The notes beneath the pieces were generated by a model that saw only the letters and a program-made list of their open reading frames with translations, searched no databases and had not been told where the DNA came from. Position numbers and translations under genes: made by a program. A DNA stretch of 47,293 nucleotides, from positions 1-47,293 of the forward strand of contig DVFW01000048.1 of NCBI GenBank assembly GCA_018713055.1, read 5' to 3'. Positions 8,470 to 17,042 of the stretch are shown here, in pieces; positions within the stretch are counted from its first letter, which is position 1; each line of letters begins with the position of its first letter. Source of the stretch: Scatavimonas merdigallinarum. GTDB taxonomy: Bacteria > Bacillota > Clostridia > Oscillospirales > Acutalibacteraceae.

Positions 8470-10110
8470 ATGCACTATATAGTAGGATTGGACATTGGCG
8501 GCACAAAATGCGCTGTTATCCTTGCAACTGTAGGATTGGAAATTCAAATTATGGACCGTCTTTCATTTGCATCTCTTGCAGAAGAGGGGTTTGAGCAGCT
8601 TTGGGCACGCATTTTGGAAAATATGGAGAAAATTGTTAAGAAAAACGCTATGCGCTTTTCACAGGTTACAGCCATTGGCATCAGTTGCGGCGGTCCTCTT
8701 GACAGTAAAAGAGGGGTAATTTTATCTCCGCCAAATCTTCCGGGTTGGGACAACATTCCTATTACAGCTTTATTGCAGGAAAAATTTGGCGTTCCTGCCT
8801 TTTTACAAAATGACGCCAACGCAGGCGCGCTGGCAGAATGGTTGCTGGGCGCTGGAAAGGGCTGCGAACACATGCTGTTCCTTACTATGGGAACAGGATT
8901 TGGATGCGGTGTTATTTCACACGGAAGACTGATAACCGGCACAAATGACCTTGCCGGAGAGGTTGGGCATGTGAGGCTTGCAAAGGAAGGGCCCGTTGGA
9001 TTTGGAAAGGCTGGGTCAGCGGAGGGTTTTTGCGGTGGGCAAGGCATTGCAAAGCTGATGGGCGCTTATACGCAGCAGCGTCTGCAACAGGGCTTTCCAC
9101 CGCGCTGGGTACAGGATGGGCACCGTTTACCCACGGCATACAGCGCCAGGCTTTTAGGCGCTTATGCCGCGCAAAACGATCCGGATGCTTTAGCCTTATG
9201 GGAAATAGTCGGTGAAAAGCTTGGCAGTGTTTTATCTATATTAATAGACCTTTTTAACCCTTCACGCATTGTAATCGGCAGTATTTTTACCAGATGCGAA
9301 AAATTTTTACGCCCATCTATGGAAAAAATTATACAGCGGGAAGCAATTTCCAGCGCTCGAGAGATATGTGAAATTTGTCCGGCTGACACGGGCGAGCAGA
9401 TTGGAGATTTTTCCAGTATTTTATCTGCCTGCTATGCAATGGGTCTGCTGCCTGTTGCACGTGTTCCGTTTAAGGAAGGCGTATCTCAACAGTTTTCACA
9501 CCTGTTTGCACGCTATCCTCTTTTAAAACCGTTGGCTTCCAATATAAAAGACGCCTTTTTCCTTTTGCGGCAAAGCTTTGCACAAGAAGGGAAACTTCTT
9601 ATATGCGGAAACGGCGGGAGCGCAGCGGATGCAGATCACATTGCAGGCGAACTTATGAAAGGATTTTATCTTCCCCGCACGCTGACGGGAGATTTGCACG
9701 ATCGTGCTGTCCGGGCATTTAAGCTGCACGCAAACGCAGAAATCCCCCTGCAAGGGGCGCTTCCCGCGATTGCGCTTTCGGGCGGCAACGCGCTTGCAAC
9801 CGCTTTTTGTAATGATGTAGATCCACAATATGTTTACGCCCAGCAGGTATTGGGCTACGGAAAAAAAGGAGACGTTTGCCTACTGATCAGCACCTCCGGC
9901 AATTCCACAAACATTGTGTATGCAGCAAAGCTTGCGCAGCAACTTGGGATTCGAACGATTGCCCTTACCGGACCGCATAAAAGCAGTCTTTCAAAAATCT
10001 GCGATGTAGCAATCACCTGTCCCGGCAAAAGCACCGCAGATATACAGGAACTGCATTTACCCATCTATCACACGCTCTGCGCCATGCTTGAAGCACACTT
10101 CTTTTCTTAA
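8470..10110 (+). CDS. ROK-family sugar kinase fused to a GmhA-like SIS isomerase domain
   Basis: A 546-residue two-domain protein. Residues 1-320 are a ROK kinase: GLDIGGTK for ATP binding near residue 6, FLQNDANAGALAEW with the catalytic Asp, and GTGFGCGV. The usual zinc motif CxCGxxGCxE is replaced by VGFGKAGSAE at residues 172-182, so all three zinc cysteines are absent. Residues about 345-546 are a phosphoheptose-isomerase-like SIS domain, with ICGNGGSAADADHIAGEL near 378 and LLISTSGNSTN near 470. It could phosphorylate a sugar and then isomerise it. AAAAGGAG precedes the ATG. It is divergent from the sugar operon and shares its control region. Confidence 0.9.
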   Translation: MHYIVGLDIGGTKCAVILATVGLEIQIMDRLSFASLAEEGFEQLWARILENMEKIVKKNAMRFSQVTAIGISCGGPLDSKRGVILSPPNLPGWDNIPITALLQEKFGVPAFLQNDANAGALAEWLLGAGKGCEHMLFLTMGTGFGCGVISHGRLITGTNDLAGEVGHVRLAKEGPVGFGKAGSAEGFCGGQGIAKLMGAYTQQRLQQGFPPRWVQDGHRLPTAYSARLLGAYAAQNDPDALALWEIVGEKLGSVLSILIDLFNPSRIVIGSIFTRCEKFLRPSMEKIIQREAISSAREICEICPADTGEQIGDFSSILSACYAMGLLPVARVPFKEGVSQQFSHLFARYPLLKPLASNIKDAFFLLRQSFAQEGKLLICGNGGSAADADHIAGELMKGFYLPRTLTGDLHDRAVRAFKLHANAEIPLQGALPAIALSGGNALATAFCNDVDPQYVYAQQVLGYGKKGDVCLLISTSGNSTNIVYAAKLAQQLGIRTIALTGPHKSSLSKICDVAITCPGKSTADIQELHLPIYHTLCAMLEAHFFS

Positions 10111-10139
10111 CGCCGCCTTTTGACTAAACCTTTATACAA

Positions 10140-10180
10140 AAAACAGCCTGCAAACCTTATATAGGTTTGCAGGCTGTTTT
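10140..10180. terminator. Bidirectional intrinsic terminator
   Basis: A nearly 18-bp perfect stem (10140-10157 with 10163-10180) with a five-base loop is flanked by an A-run on the left and a T-run on the right. It ends the ROK-SIS transcript on the plus strand and, in the other direction, the long minus-strand operon whose last stop is at 10325. The rest of 10181-10324 shows no gene. Confidence 0.9.
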
Positions 10181-10324
10181 CCGTTATTTGAAAAAAGCAA
10201 TTAAGCACGCTGGAGGCGGAGGTCCAAACACCACGCCTGCCCTCTTAAATGAACCGGCAAGGGGAGGACAAACATCTTTTGATAAAACCTTCTTAACGGG
10301 CGAGAAAATCCTGCTGCACTGATA

Positions 10325-11458
10325 TTAATCTCCCAAAAGCGCCGCCATCCAACTGGTTGTCGGCATCCAGGAGCGATCGCTGTACTGCGCTCCGGCTACC
10401 TTATCGAGATTTGTCACATTGATACCGCCTACGGAAACCATTTCCTGTGTAACCAGATTGGCGGGCAATTCCAGCCAATTGCTGACTTTCCCGGTCAAAG
10501 GATCGACAATCTTGTCATATTCTTCTGCCAGCTCCAAAGCCAACACTCGCATCCCAAACTCGCCGTTATAGCTCCAATTGGTAGTAGCACAAGCCTTCCA
10601 GGGAGAGTCCTTCATGGCCATCTTGTCAATATCTGCATCGCAGATATCCACACTCACCATGGGAATATCATAGCCTCCCTCTGTCAGGGCTGTATATACA
10701 CCGCTGGCGTACAGATCGTAACAGCACCAGACGGCGTCAATTTTACCTTCTTCGTATTCAGCCAGCACAGCAGCGGTAACATCACTCATGGATGCTTCGG
10801 CATGCTCATAATTGGAAGGGCCAATGGTTTCGACCGTCCGTATAAGTCCCTGCTGCTCATATTTCTCATATCCTTCCTGCCGGCGGTCAAAGGAAGAAAG
10901 AAAGCCCGGCCCTACCCAAACTTTCAGAATATCGACCGGCTCTCCCGCTGCTACTTTATCAGGATACAGGGTATTGCAGATATAATCCAGCAGCAGCTCT
11001 GCAAGCCGGGCATCCTGCTGAAAAAACTGCGTAGTGCCCTCTATTTTCTGCGTCTGCCCGTTGCTGTCTTGAAAAAGAGTGTCAAAGGCGACGATTTTCA
11101 GATCGGGATATTGCTGTAAAAGCTCTGTAAGAAAGGCATATGTGTAATCCTGCCCACCATGGCTGAGCAGTAAACCGTCGTAGCCGTCGGCAGCGCATTG
11201 GGAAATTGTCTCCTGCCACCGGGCGTCTGAGCCGTTACAGAAAAAAGCTTTGAATTCCATGCCAAGACTCTCGGCGGTTTTCTGTGCGGAATCAGACCAC
11301 ATCTGAAAAATGTCCGACGGCGCCATCTGCATAATATAGGCCACTTTTTTTCCTTTTACAGGGGAGGCTGCATCAGGCGCCGGATCGTTATTTGAAGTGC
11401 AGCCCGCTATGGAAAACAGCAAAACCGCCGCTGTAAGCAAGGCAACTAATTTTTTCAT
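10325..11458 (-). CDS. Orphan sugar-type periplasmic-binding lipoprotein
   Basis: A 377-residue lipoprotein with signal peptide and lipobox (LLFSIAGC near residue 19). The mature part looks like the Peripla_BP_4 fold used for ribose/galactose-type ligands: KKVAYIMQMAPSDIFQMWS at the start, GYDGLLLSHGG, and IDAVWCCYDLYASGVYTAL near residue 240. No permease or ATPase of that type adjoins it. It begins 15 bp after the CstA gene with AAGGAGGT before the ATG and closes the long operon. It may serve as a ligand sensor rather than a transporter subunit; that is inference. Confidence 0.85.
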   Translation of the reverse strand: MKKLVALLTAAVLLFSIAGCTSNNDPAPDAASPVKGKKVAYIMQMAPSDIFQMWSDSAQKTAESLGMEFKAFFCNGSDARWQETISQCAADGYDGLLLSHGGQDYTYAFLTELLQQYPDLKIVAFDTLFQDSNGQTQKIEGTTQFFQQDARLAELLLDYICNTLYPDKVAAGEPVDILKVWVGPGFLSSFDRRQEGYEKYEQQGLIRTVETIGPSNYEHAEASMSDVTAAVLAEYEEGKIDAVWCCYDLYASGVYTALTEGGYDIPMVSVDICDADIDKMAMKDSPWKACATTNWSYNGEFGMRVLALELAEEYDKIVDPLTGKVSNWLELPANLVTQEMVSVGGINVTNLDKVAGAQYSDRSWMPTTSWMAALLGD

Positions 11459-11473
11459 TATGAGACCTCCTTC

Positions 11474-12904
11474 TCATCTGTGGGCACGCAGCCGCTGATT
11501 TTTTCTTCCACCGGCTTTAACCACATACAACACCGTGCAGACCAAGGCAAACGCAATACCTATAGGATAAGAAATATCTTGAGAAAGCCGGAAACCTTCC
11601 TCGGCCATCAGGATATAGGTACTGGACACGCCGGACATAAAAGCGGCGGGTATTGCGCATATCACAGAATACCACCATTTTTTTGCGTTTCCTGCCAGAT
11701 ATATGGCGGCCGCCCACAGGGTAATCATGGCCAGCGTTTGGTTGCTCCAGGAAAAATAGCGCCAAATTACATCAAAGTCCAGCTGCGTCAATATCGCGCC
11801 TGCTGCGAGCAATGGAATGGTGATAACCAGCCTTTTTCTCATCTTTGACTGGTCAATTTTAAACCAGTCTGCAATTGTCAGCCGGGCGCTGCGAAAAGCC
11901 GTGTCACCCGAAGAAACCGGACAGGCTACAACGCCGACAATCGCCAGCGCGCCTCCTGCAATACCCAGCAGTGACACGGAAATATCGTATACCACGCCGG
12001 ACTGCCCCAGCTCCGCCAAAGCGTTTTGCAAGCCGCCCGTGGCCCCGTAAAAAGCAACGCCCGCCGCTGCCCAAACAAGCGCAATGACGCTCTCTGCAAT
12101 CATTGCACCGTAAAACACCTTGCGCCCGTCTTTTTCCTGCTTCAGGCAACGCGCCATCATGGGTGACTGGGTTGCATGAAATCCGGATACCGCACCACAG
12201 GCCACAGTAATGAACATAAACGGCCAGACCGGCTGTCCTTCCGGATGCAGATTTTCAAACGTCATTTCAGGGAGCTGATAGCCCCCGGCTATCAGTCCGC
12301 CAATAATGCCTATCGCCATTGCCAGCAGCACCGCGCCGAAGATAGGGTACAGTTTGCCAATCAGCTTATCAATTGGAAGCAAAGTCGCCAGAAAATAATA
12401 GAGCAAAATGACTACGATCCAAAAGGTTGTATTCATCCAATCTGGCGTCAACCGGGCAAGCAATGCCGCCGGACTGGTGGTAAACACCGTACCAACCAGG
12501 ATTAAAAGAACCACCGAAAACACGCGCATGATCTGTTTTGCAATTTTCCCCAGATATTTCCCTACCATTTCCGACACAGACGCGCCGTTTAAACGCACAG
12601 AAATCATACCGCTCATATAGTCGTGCACCGCGCCGCCCAGAATGGAGCCGAACACAATCCATAAAAATACCACAGGTCCAAATACTGCGCCCATTAGCGC
12701 ACCAAAGATAGGGCCTGTACCTGCTATATTTAATAATTGTATAAGAAATATCCGCCAGGTTTTCATGGGAACGTAGTCTACCCCGTCGGGGTGATCTACA
12801 GCCGGTGTTGGCCGGTCATCCGGACGAAATATTTTTTCTGTGAGCTTCCCATACAGAAAATACCCACCGATGAGAAGAACAATTGCACAAACAAACGTGA
12901 GCAT
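11474..12904 (-). CDS. cstA: Carbon starvation protein CstA family transporter
   Basis: A 476-residue multi-pass membrane protein with at least twelve hydrophobic segments. It is recognised by LLNIAGTGPIFGALMGAVFG near residue 60, GGAVHDYMSGMISVR, and SGFHATQSPMMARCL near residue 245, all typical of the CstA family (pyruvate or peptide uptake proteins). It is shorter than E. coli CstA (about 700 residues) but typical of the short Firmicutes form. It lies between the RsbW-like gene and the orphan binding lipoprotein. A weak GATAAT-type -10 lies in the 157-bp gap upstream, so a separate promoter is possible. Confidence 0.92.
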   Translation of the reverse strand: MLTFVCAIVLLIGGYFLYGKLTEKIFRPDDRPTPAVDHPDGVDYVPMKTWRIFLIQLLNIAGTGPIFGALMGAVFGPVVFLWIVFGSILGGAVHDYMSGMISVRLNGASVSEMVGKYLGKIAKQIMRVFSVVLLILVGTVFTTSPAALLARLTPDWMNTTFWIVVILLYYFLATLLPIDKLIGKLYPIFGAVLLAMAIGIIGGLIAGGYQLPEMTFENLHPEGQPVWPFMFITVACGAVSGFHATQSPMMARCLKQEKDGRKVFYGAMIAESVIALVWAAAGVAFYGATGGLQNALAELGQSGVVYDISVSLLGIAGGALAIVGVVACPVSSGDTAFRSARLTIADWFKIDQSKMRKRLVITIPLLAAGAILTQLDFDVIWRYFSWSNQTLAMITLWAAAIYLAGNAKKWWYSVICAIPAAFMSGVSSTYILMAEEGFRLSQDISYPIGIAFALVCTVLYVVKAGGRKNQRLRAHR

Positions 12905-13060
12905 TTGTATCCATCACCCTTTCGTCTTCTATTATCGGGCTGTAAACACAGCTTTTGCACCTAAACGGCAATGATCGCCCTGCCAAATGACATCTTGCAT
13001 TCTGGCCGGCATACAGCCGTGCCATTCACAAACAGCTTAAATTTATCATTTACATGCGGG

Positions 13061-13085
13061 CTTACCATCCTCTTTTGATGGTAAG
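13061..13085. repeat. 9-bp hairpin at the 3' end of the RsbW-like gene
   Basis: CTTACCATC (13061-13069) and GATGGTAAG (13077-13085) are exact reverse complements with a seven-base loop and cover the stop codon of the extended RsbW frame. There is no U-run, so it may be an RNA-processing or stabilising stem before cstA rather than a terminator. Confidence 0.55.
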
Positions 13086-13458
13086 AATGTTAATCCCGTT
13101 GTGATATTTATAGGACACAGCATCCATGCTTTTTTTCGATAGGAATGCCCAGTCCTCCGATCTCCCGTTCCTCGGCGGACAAGGTGGTGTCTGCCTCCTC
13201 TCTGGAAAGCGGAGCAGAGGGCTTGCCGTGATCCAGAAACTGAATGGTCACCTGCAAAGGGGCGTTGCCCACTGTACAAGCCTCTCCCATTTTCGGATGA
13301 TAGGCGTAACGAGCCATGTTGACATAAATTTCTTCCACTGCCACCTGAATCTGCATTGCAGCCTTCATGGGACAATCTGCCGCTTCCAGCTCGGCGGAGA
13401 TAAAAGCCTGAACGGTTTCCAGCTCCTCCAGTGTTGCAGGTAACGTTAAGCTTTTCAT
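13062..13458 (-). CDS. RsbW/SpoIIAB-like serine kinase (anti-sigma ATPase), frameshifted near its end
   Basis: A HATPase_c-type protein. The N-box is VEEIYVNMARYAYH (Glu42/43, Asn47), followed by FLDHG near residue 76 and GGLGI near 102. Such kinases bind a sigma factor and phosphorylate a STAS partner. The start is ATG 13458 after GAGG; the open frame upstream to 13509 is not needed. As written, the frame ends at 13108 (HGCCVL). The adjacent frame gives a proper family C-terminus (SMDAVSYKYHNGINILTI) ending at 13062. The shift is at a run of seven T on the plus strand (13130-13136). Its ATG lies 10 bp after the SpoIIE-like stop. Confidence 0.85.
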
Positions 13459-13468
13459 CTCTCCCACC

Positions 13469-14875
13469 TCATCCCTTAATTTGCAGAGCCAACATGGTAA
13501 TATCATCAAATTGAGGTGCTTCTCCTACAAACCGGTCGACGTCATCCTTAACCGCATGTAAAAGCTCCTTTGGCGTTCCGTCCGAAGCACGATTTAAAGC
13601 AGCCAGCATCCGTCCAGTGCCATATAAGGTATTGGCCGCATCGGTAGCCTCGGCTACCCCATCGGTATAGATAAACAACACGTCTCCCTTGTGCAGTTCC
13701 AGGTTATATTCCCGATAGCGGGCATTTTCCATTCCCGCCAGTACAAAACCAGATTTTTCTTTATACAGGGCAAACTCTCCGTTTGCCCGTTTGATCGCCG
13801 GAAACTCGTGTCCGGCATTTGCAACTTTCAGCCTGCCTGTGGAGATTTCATAAATCCCCAGCCAGACCGTAACAAACATTTCCGCTTCGTTGTTTTCACA
13901 CAGCTGGTTGTTCACCGTTTCCAGTACTGCCCGGGGTGACAAGCCGCTCTGCGCTGCGTTTTTCAGCAATGTTTTTGCAATAACCATAAACAATGCCGCC
14001 GGTATACCCTTTCCCGACACATCTGCCATAACCAGCGCCAGATGATCCGCATCTGTCAGAAAGAAGTCATAAAAGTCTCCTCCCACCTCTCTGGCAGGGT
14101 TCATGGCGGCATAGATATCAAATTCCTTTCGCTCCGGGAACGCAGGAAAAATACAGGGTAACATGGACGCCTGAATCTGAGTGGCCACATGCAGTTCCGC
14201 ACCTATACGCTGCTTTTCCCGGTTGTCTGCTTCCTGTCGGCGCAACAGATTATGTGTACGCTTGGACAGGGTAATACCGATCAAATACACTACTACCAGA
14301 ATAGCTGCCCGGGGAATGTAATAAAAATTAAATACCCGCAGTAAAAGATTATCCCCCGCTGCTATTGCATCCGAAATAAACGCCGCCCGCATGGTAATTC
14401 CCTCCAGCACTTCGCTGCTGCGCATCATGTTGGCGTCCCATACACCGTAGTACAGGCCAATATATACCGCACAAAGCATGCACAGCAGCACACCTGCCAG
14501 CGTGAAATGGGTGAAGCGGGGGGAATAATAGTGGCAGGATACAATAACAGGACAGGCCCAGGCCAGCACCAGCTGAATGGTCAAGGTGGAGGACAGTGTG
14601 CCGATCCCCAACAGAAAACAGCCCATGATAACATATTTGAGCATCCATTGTCTGCGTTTCCACACCCGTACCAGCAGAGAAGGCAATAAAAACAGCAAAA
14701 CACCGGTGGGCATAGCCAGGTTCATCAGTAGTTTATCTACAATAAAAAAGCCAAAGATATTCAGCGCCCACATGAATAACGCCACACCAGCCGCCACCGC
14801 AAGGCAAAAAGCCGTATAACGGTTGGCGTTTTTCTCATTCACCTGAAAAATAGTTTGATCTTTGCCGGTACGCAC
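13469..14875 (-). CDS. Membrane-anchored SpoIIE/RsbU-type PP2C phosphatase
   Basis: 468 residues. The first 215 hold about six transmembrane segments. After a short helical linker (NREKQRIGAELHVATQIQASMLP, the family's usual lead-in), residues 240-468 form the SpoIIE domain. Metal-binding acidic residues are seen in REVGGDFYDFF, MADVSGKGIPAALFM, FIYTDGVAEA and the final FDDITMLAL. These phosphatases remove phosphate from a STAS anti-anti-sigma protein. The start is GTG 14875, with a GGGGTGG eleven bases upstream. The RsbW-like kinase follows, and the STAS protein lies 5 kb upstream in the same run. The N-terminal domain could sense a membrane signal. Confidence 0.93.
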   Translation of the reverse strand: MRTGKDQTIFQVNEKNANRYTAFCLAVAAGVALFMWALNIFGFFIVDKLLMNLAMPTGVLLFLLPSLLVRVWKRRQWMLKYVIMGCFLLGIGTLSSTLTIQLVLAWACPVIVSCHYYSPRFTHFTLAGVLLCMLCAVYIGLYYGVWDANMMRSSEVLEGITMRAAFISDAIAAGDNLLLRVFNFYYIPRAAILVVVYLIGITLSKRTHNLLRRQEADNREKQRIGAELHVATQIQASMLPCIFPAFPERKEFDIYAAMNPAREVGGDFYDFFLTDADHLALVMADVSGKGIPAALFMVIAKTLLKNAAQSGLSPRAVLETVNNQLCENNEAEMFVTVWLGIYEISTGRLKVANAGHEFPAIKRANGEFALYKEKSGFVLAGMENARYREYNLELHKGDVLFIYTDGVAEATDAANTLYGTGRMLAALNRASDGTPKELLHAVKDDVDRFVGEAPQFDDITMLALQIKG

Positions 14876-14993
14876 TGGCCTGCCACCCCTTTTTCATGAT
14901 CAACCTAGTTGAAAACACTCTGTCATTTAGAATATCTGTTTACAACGTTTGTTTCTTATACGGTTGCCGGTTACCCAGAGACCAGGAGAGTTA

Positions 14994-16184
14994 TCAGTCT
15001 CCAATATCGGTATGTCCCTGCTCAAATTCCCATTGCAGCCCATATTTGTCAATAAAATAAAAATATCGCACACCGCTTAGAATTTTAGCCGTCTGTACAT
15101 TCCGCGCATCGCTTTGCATGTTCTGGTCAAAAAAGTGCACTTCAGAAGGGCTGGTTTCGCTGATCTGAAATACCCGGTAATCCTCCGTCTGATTGATCAA
15201 TTGCGTATCAGGCATAGCTTTAATATGTAAAAACGCCTCTTCAATATTGGTAATTTTCAGCGCCACGTGCCGGGCTCCACTGACGTCGTTGGCGGCAAAC
15301 AACACCGGTTCTTTTCGCCCCTCCGGATAATGATACTGCATCAGCTCCAGTGTCAGTTTTGTCCCTGGAACATTGACAAAGGCAATGGAAACATCTCCCT
15401 GCGCCGCCTCATGAATAAAGCCGCCGGCCTTAAAAAAGCCTTCATTCTTCCAGTGGGATAAATAGTGGTCTGGCACAACGCCCAGCAGCTTTTGATAGTA
15501 GTCCACCGCCTCCATCATGTCGTCTACAAAGATGCACACATGCGACAATCCGGTGAATTTTGGCATGGCGGCCTGTACAGGAGGAGAAAATTGTTTTTTA
15601 ACCACCAGCTCTACCCAATGGTTTTTCATTGAGACTACAATGTCGTCCGCCAATCCAATCAGAATGGATTTCTCCACACCCTCCATCTCCGCCTGTTTTT
15701 GCTCTTTAGACTGGCTCTTTTCATACTCTGTCAGCGACCATACCGGCGCCATATTCCGTATGGAAGGCATTCCGGTGGGCATGCCTTCCATAAACCCGGT
15801 ACTCATAGACATATAAAATTTAGGGTGATCCTCTCTGCTGAGCATCCCCGCCAGCAGGGCGCTGATCTTGTTCTTCAGTCCCTTCACGGGTGCGTTTACT
15901 TTTGCTTTGGAAGCCGCTATAAAGGCGGCCTTTGCTTCCTCCTCTATGGGAGCCGTGGCAGTCAGGTGCAATTGGCAGGCAGCTCCTTCCCATTCCATCC
16001 ACAAAGCGCCCTTGCAGTTGGCCAGTATGTCTGTGGTCATAGAAATCATTTCCTCTGTCAGTAAACGCAGCATATTGGTTTGTTCCCGATCAAATCCCGC
16101 CTGCGCAGAAGCATGCTCCACCTCCTGCAGCGCCTCCACAGCGCAGGACAGATTGTTTGACAGCTTAATTTCTTTTGATTTCAT
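14994..16184 (-). CDS. ATPase-like (RsbW-related) domain fused to a glyoxalase/VOC domain
   Basis: 396 residues of unusual composition. Residues 1-150 resemble a degenerate GHKL/RsbW-type ATPase (LRLLTEEMISMTTDIL resembles the N-box). The stretch SKAKVNAPVKGLKNKISALL is like that in uncharacterised clostridial ATP-binding proteins I have seen. From about residue 208 a VOC/glyoxalase domain begins with TGLSHVCIFVDDMMEAVDYY and ends with YFYFIDKYGLQWEFEQGH, giving the paired beta-alpha-beta-beta-beta modules of the family. It may combine nucleotide or partner binding with recognition of a small molecule. AAAGGA lies before the ATG. Catalysis not demonstrated. Confidence 0.7.
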   Translation of the reverse strand: MKSKEIKLSNNLSCAVEALQEVEHASAQAGFDREQTNMLRLLTEEMISMTTDILANCKGALWMEWEGAACQLHLTATAPIEEEAKAAFIAASKAKVNAPVKGLKNKISALLAGMLSREDHPKFYMSMSTGFMEGMPTGMPSIRNMAPVWSLTEYEKSQSKEQKQAEMEGVEKSILIGLADDIVVSMKNHWVELVVKKQFSPPVQAAMPKFTGLSHVCIFVDDMMEAVDYYQKLLGVVPDHYLSHWKNEGFFKAGGFIHEAAQGDVSIAFVNVPGTKLTLELMQYHYPEGRKEPVLFAANDVSGARHVALKITNIEEAFLHIKAMPDTQLINQTEDYRVFQISETSPSEVHFFDQNMQSDARNVQTAKILSGVRYFYFIDKYGLQWEFEQGHTDIGD

Positions 16185-16372
16185 GTTTGATTCCTTTCTA
16201 ATTTTTTAAGATAATTTTATTCCCAGGCTCTATAGGATCCAATATCCGTTATATTGCAGAATTCATCTATTCTCGGTCTATGGCCGCTTTACACCCCTCC
16301 TTTTTTGTACGGCTTTCTTCCTTTTCAACAATTCCGCCAGAAAGCGCTGTTGTCATAGAGCCTTACAGTGAA

Positions 16373-17023
16373 TCATTCCGGTTCCTGTTTTAGATTCCGC
16401 TTTCTGTAAATTTTGTAGCACAGAATACATATTCCTGTCAACAGCAGAGGAATCAGACAGCCCCAAAACCGGTACGCTCTTTCCTCTGCTTCTATTAGAA
16501 GATTGAAAGTGCCGTGAACCATTATGGCTGTACAAAGGAAACCGAAAAAACTGACGGTGGCAAATTTTTTCCTTTTATAAAGCAAACAAACGCCAATTCC
16601 GGCAATCATGGTGCACAACGGGTGCAGAACTCCGGTAGCCAAACCACGGACAATGGAAAAAAGCAGGCTCTCCGAGCCATATGTAACCAAGTAACTGCAA
16701 TTTTCCAAAACAGCAAAGCCAAGCCCGATTTCTACGGCAACGGTTATCACCTGTTTTCTGTTTTGTGCAAATGCTTCTGCAAAAAATAAAACAGGAAACA
16801 TTTTTAACAGTTCCTCCACAATGGGCGTAAGATTCTGTACAGCCTCGCTTCCCGTCATTTGGAAAAGCATCGTAAAACAGGAATTGATGTATCCGGCAAG
16901 GAGCGCCGCGCCAAACCCCGCCAACAATGAAAGCAAATGGCGTCGTTCCTCCTTTTCCATAACAAAACAAAAAACAAATAATGGTGAAGCCAGTGCAATA
17001 AAAATATGTTCTATTTCTATCAT
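16373..17023 (-). CDS. PrsW-like intramembrane protease family protein
   Basis: A 216-residue membrane protein with about six hydrophobic helices. The three motifs of the PrsW (glutamic-type/CPBP-related) family are present: PIVEELLK with Glu70-Glu71, FAVLENCSY with Glu107, and a helix with His134 (GVLHPLCTMIAGIG), plus His170 in MVHGTFN. PrsW of Bacillus subtilis makes the first cut in the anti-sigma factor RsiW. Here it sits among SpoIIE/RsbW/STAS genes and next to a large membrane-anchored protein that might be its substrate. TGAGGT precedes the ATG; it follows the 158-residue protein by 19 bp. Confidence 0.8.
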   Translation of the reverse strand: MIEIEHIFIALASPLFVFCFVMEKEERRHLLSLLAGFGAALLAGYINSCFTMLFQMTGSEAVQNLTPIVEELLKMFPVLFFAEAFAQNRKQVITVAVEIGLGFAVLENCSYLVTYGSESLLFSIVRGLATGVLHPLCTMIAGIGVCLLYKRKKFATVSFFGFLCTAIMVHGTFNLLIEAEERAYRFWGCLIPLLLTGICILCYKIYRKRNLKQEPE

Positions 17024-17042
17024 AAATGTACCTCATTTTGTC

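Noticed and set aside
13108..13140. Programmed -1 frameshift of the dnaX type at A-AAA-AAG
   Set aside because: The -1 frame leads to a non-family sequence (AWMLCP); only the +1 frame gives the expected C-terminus.
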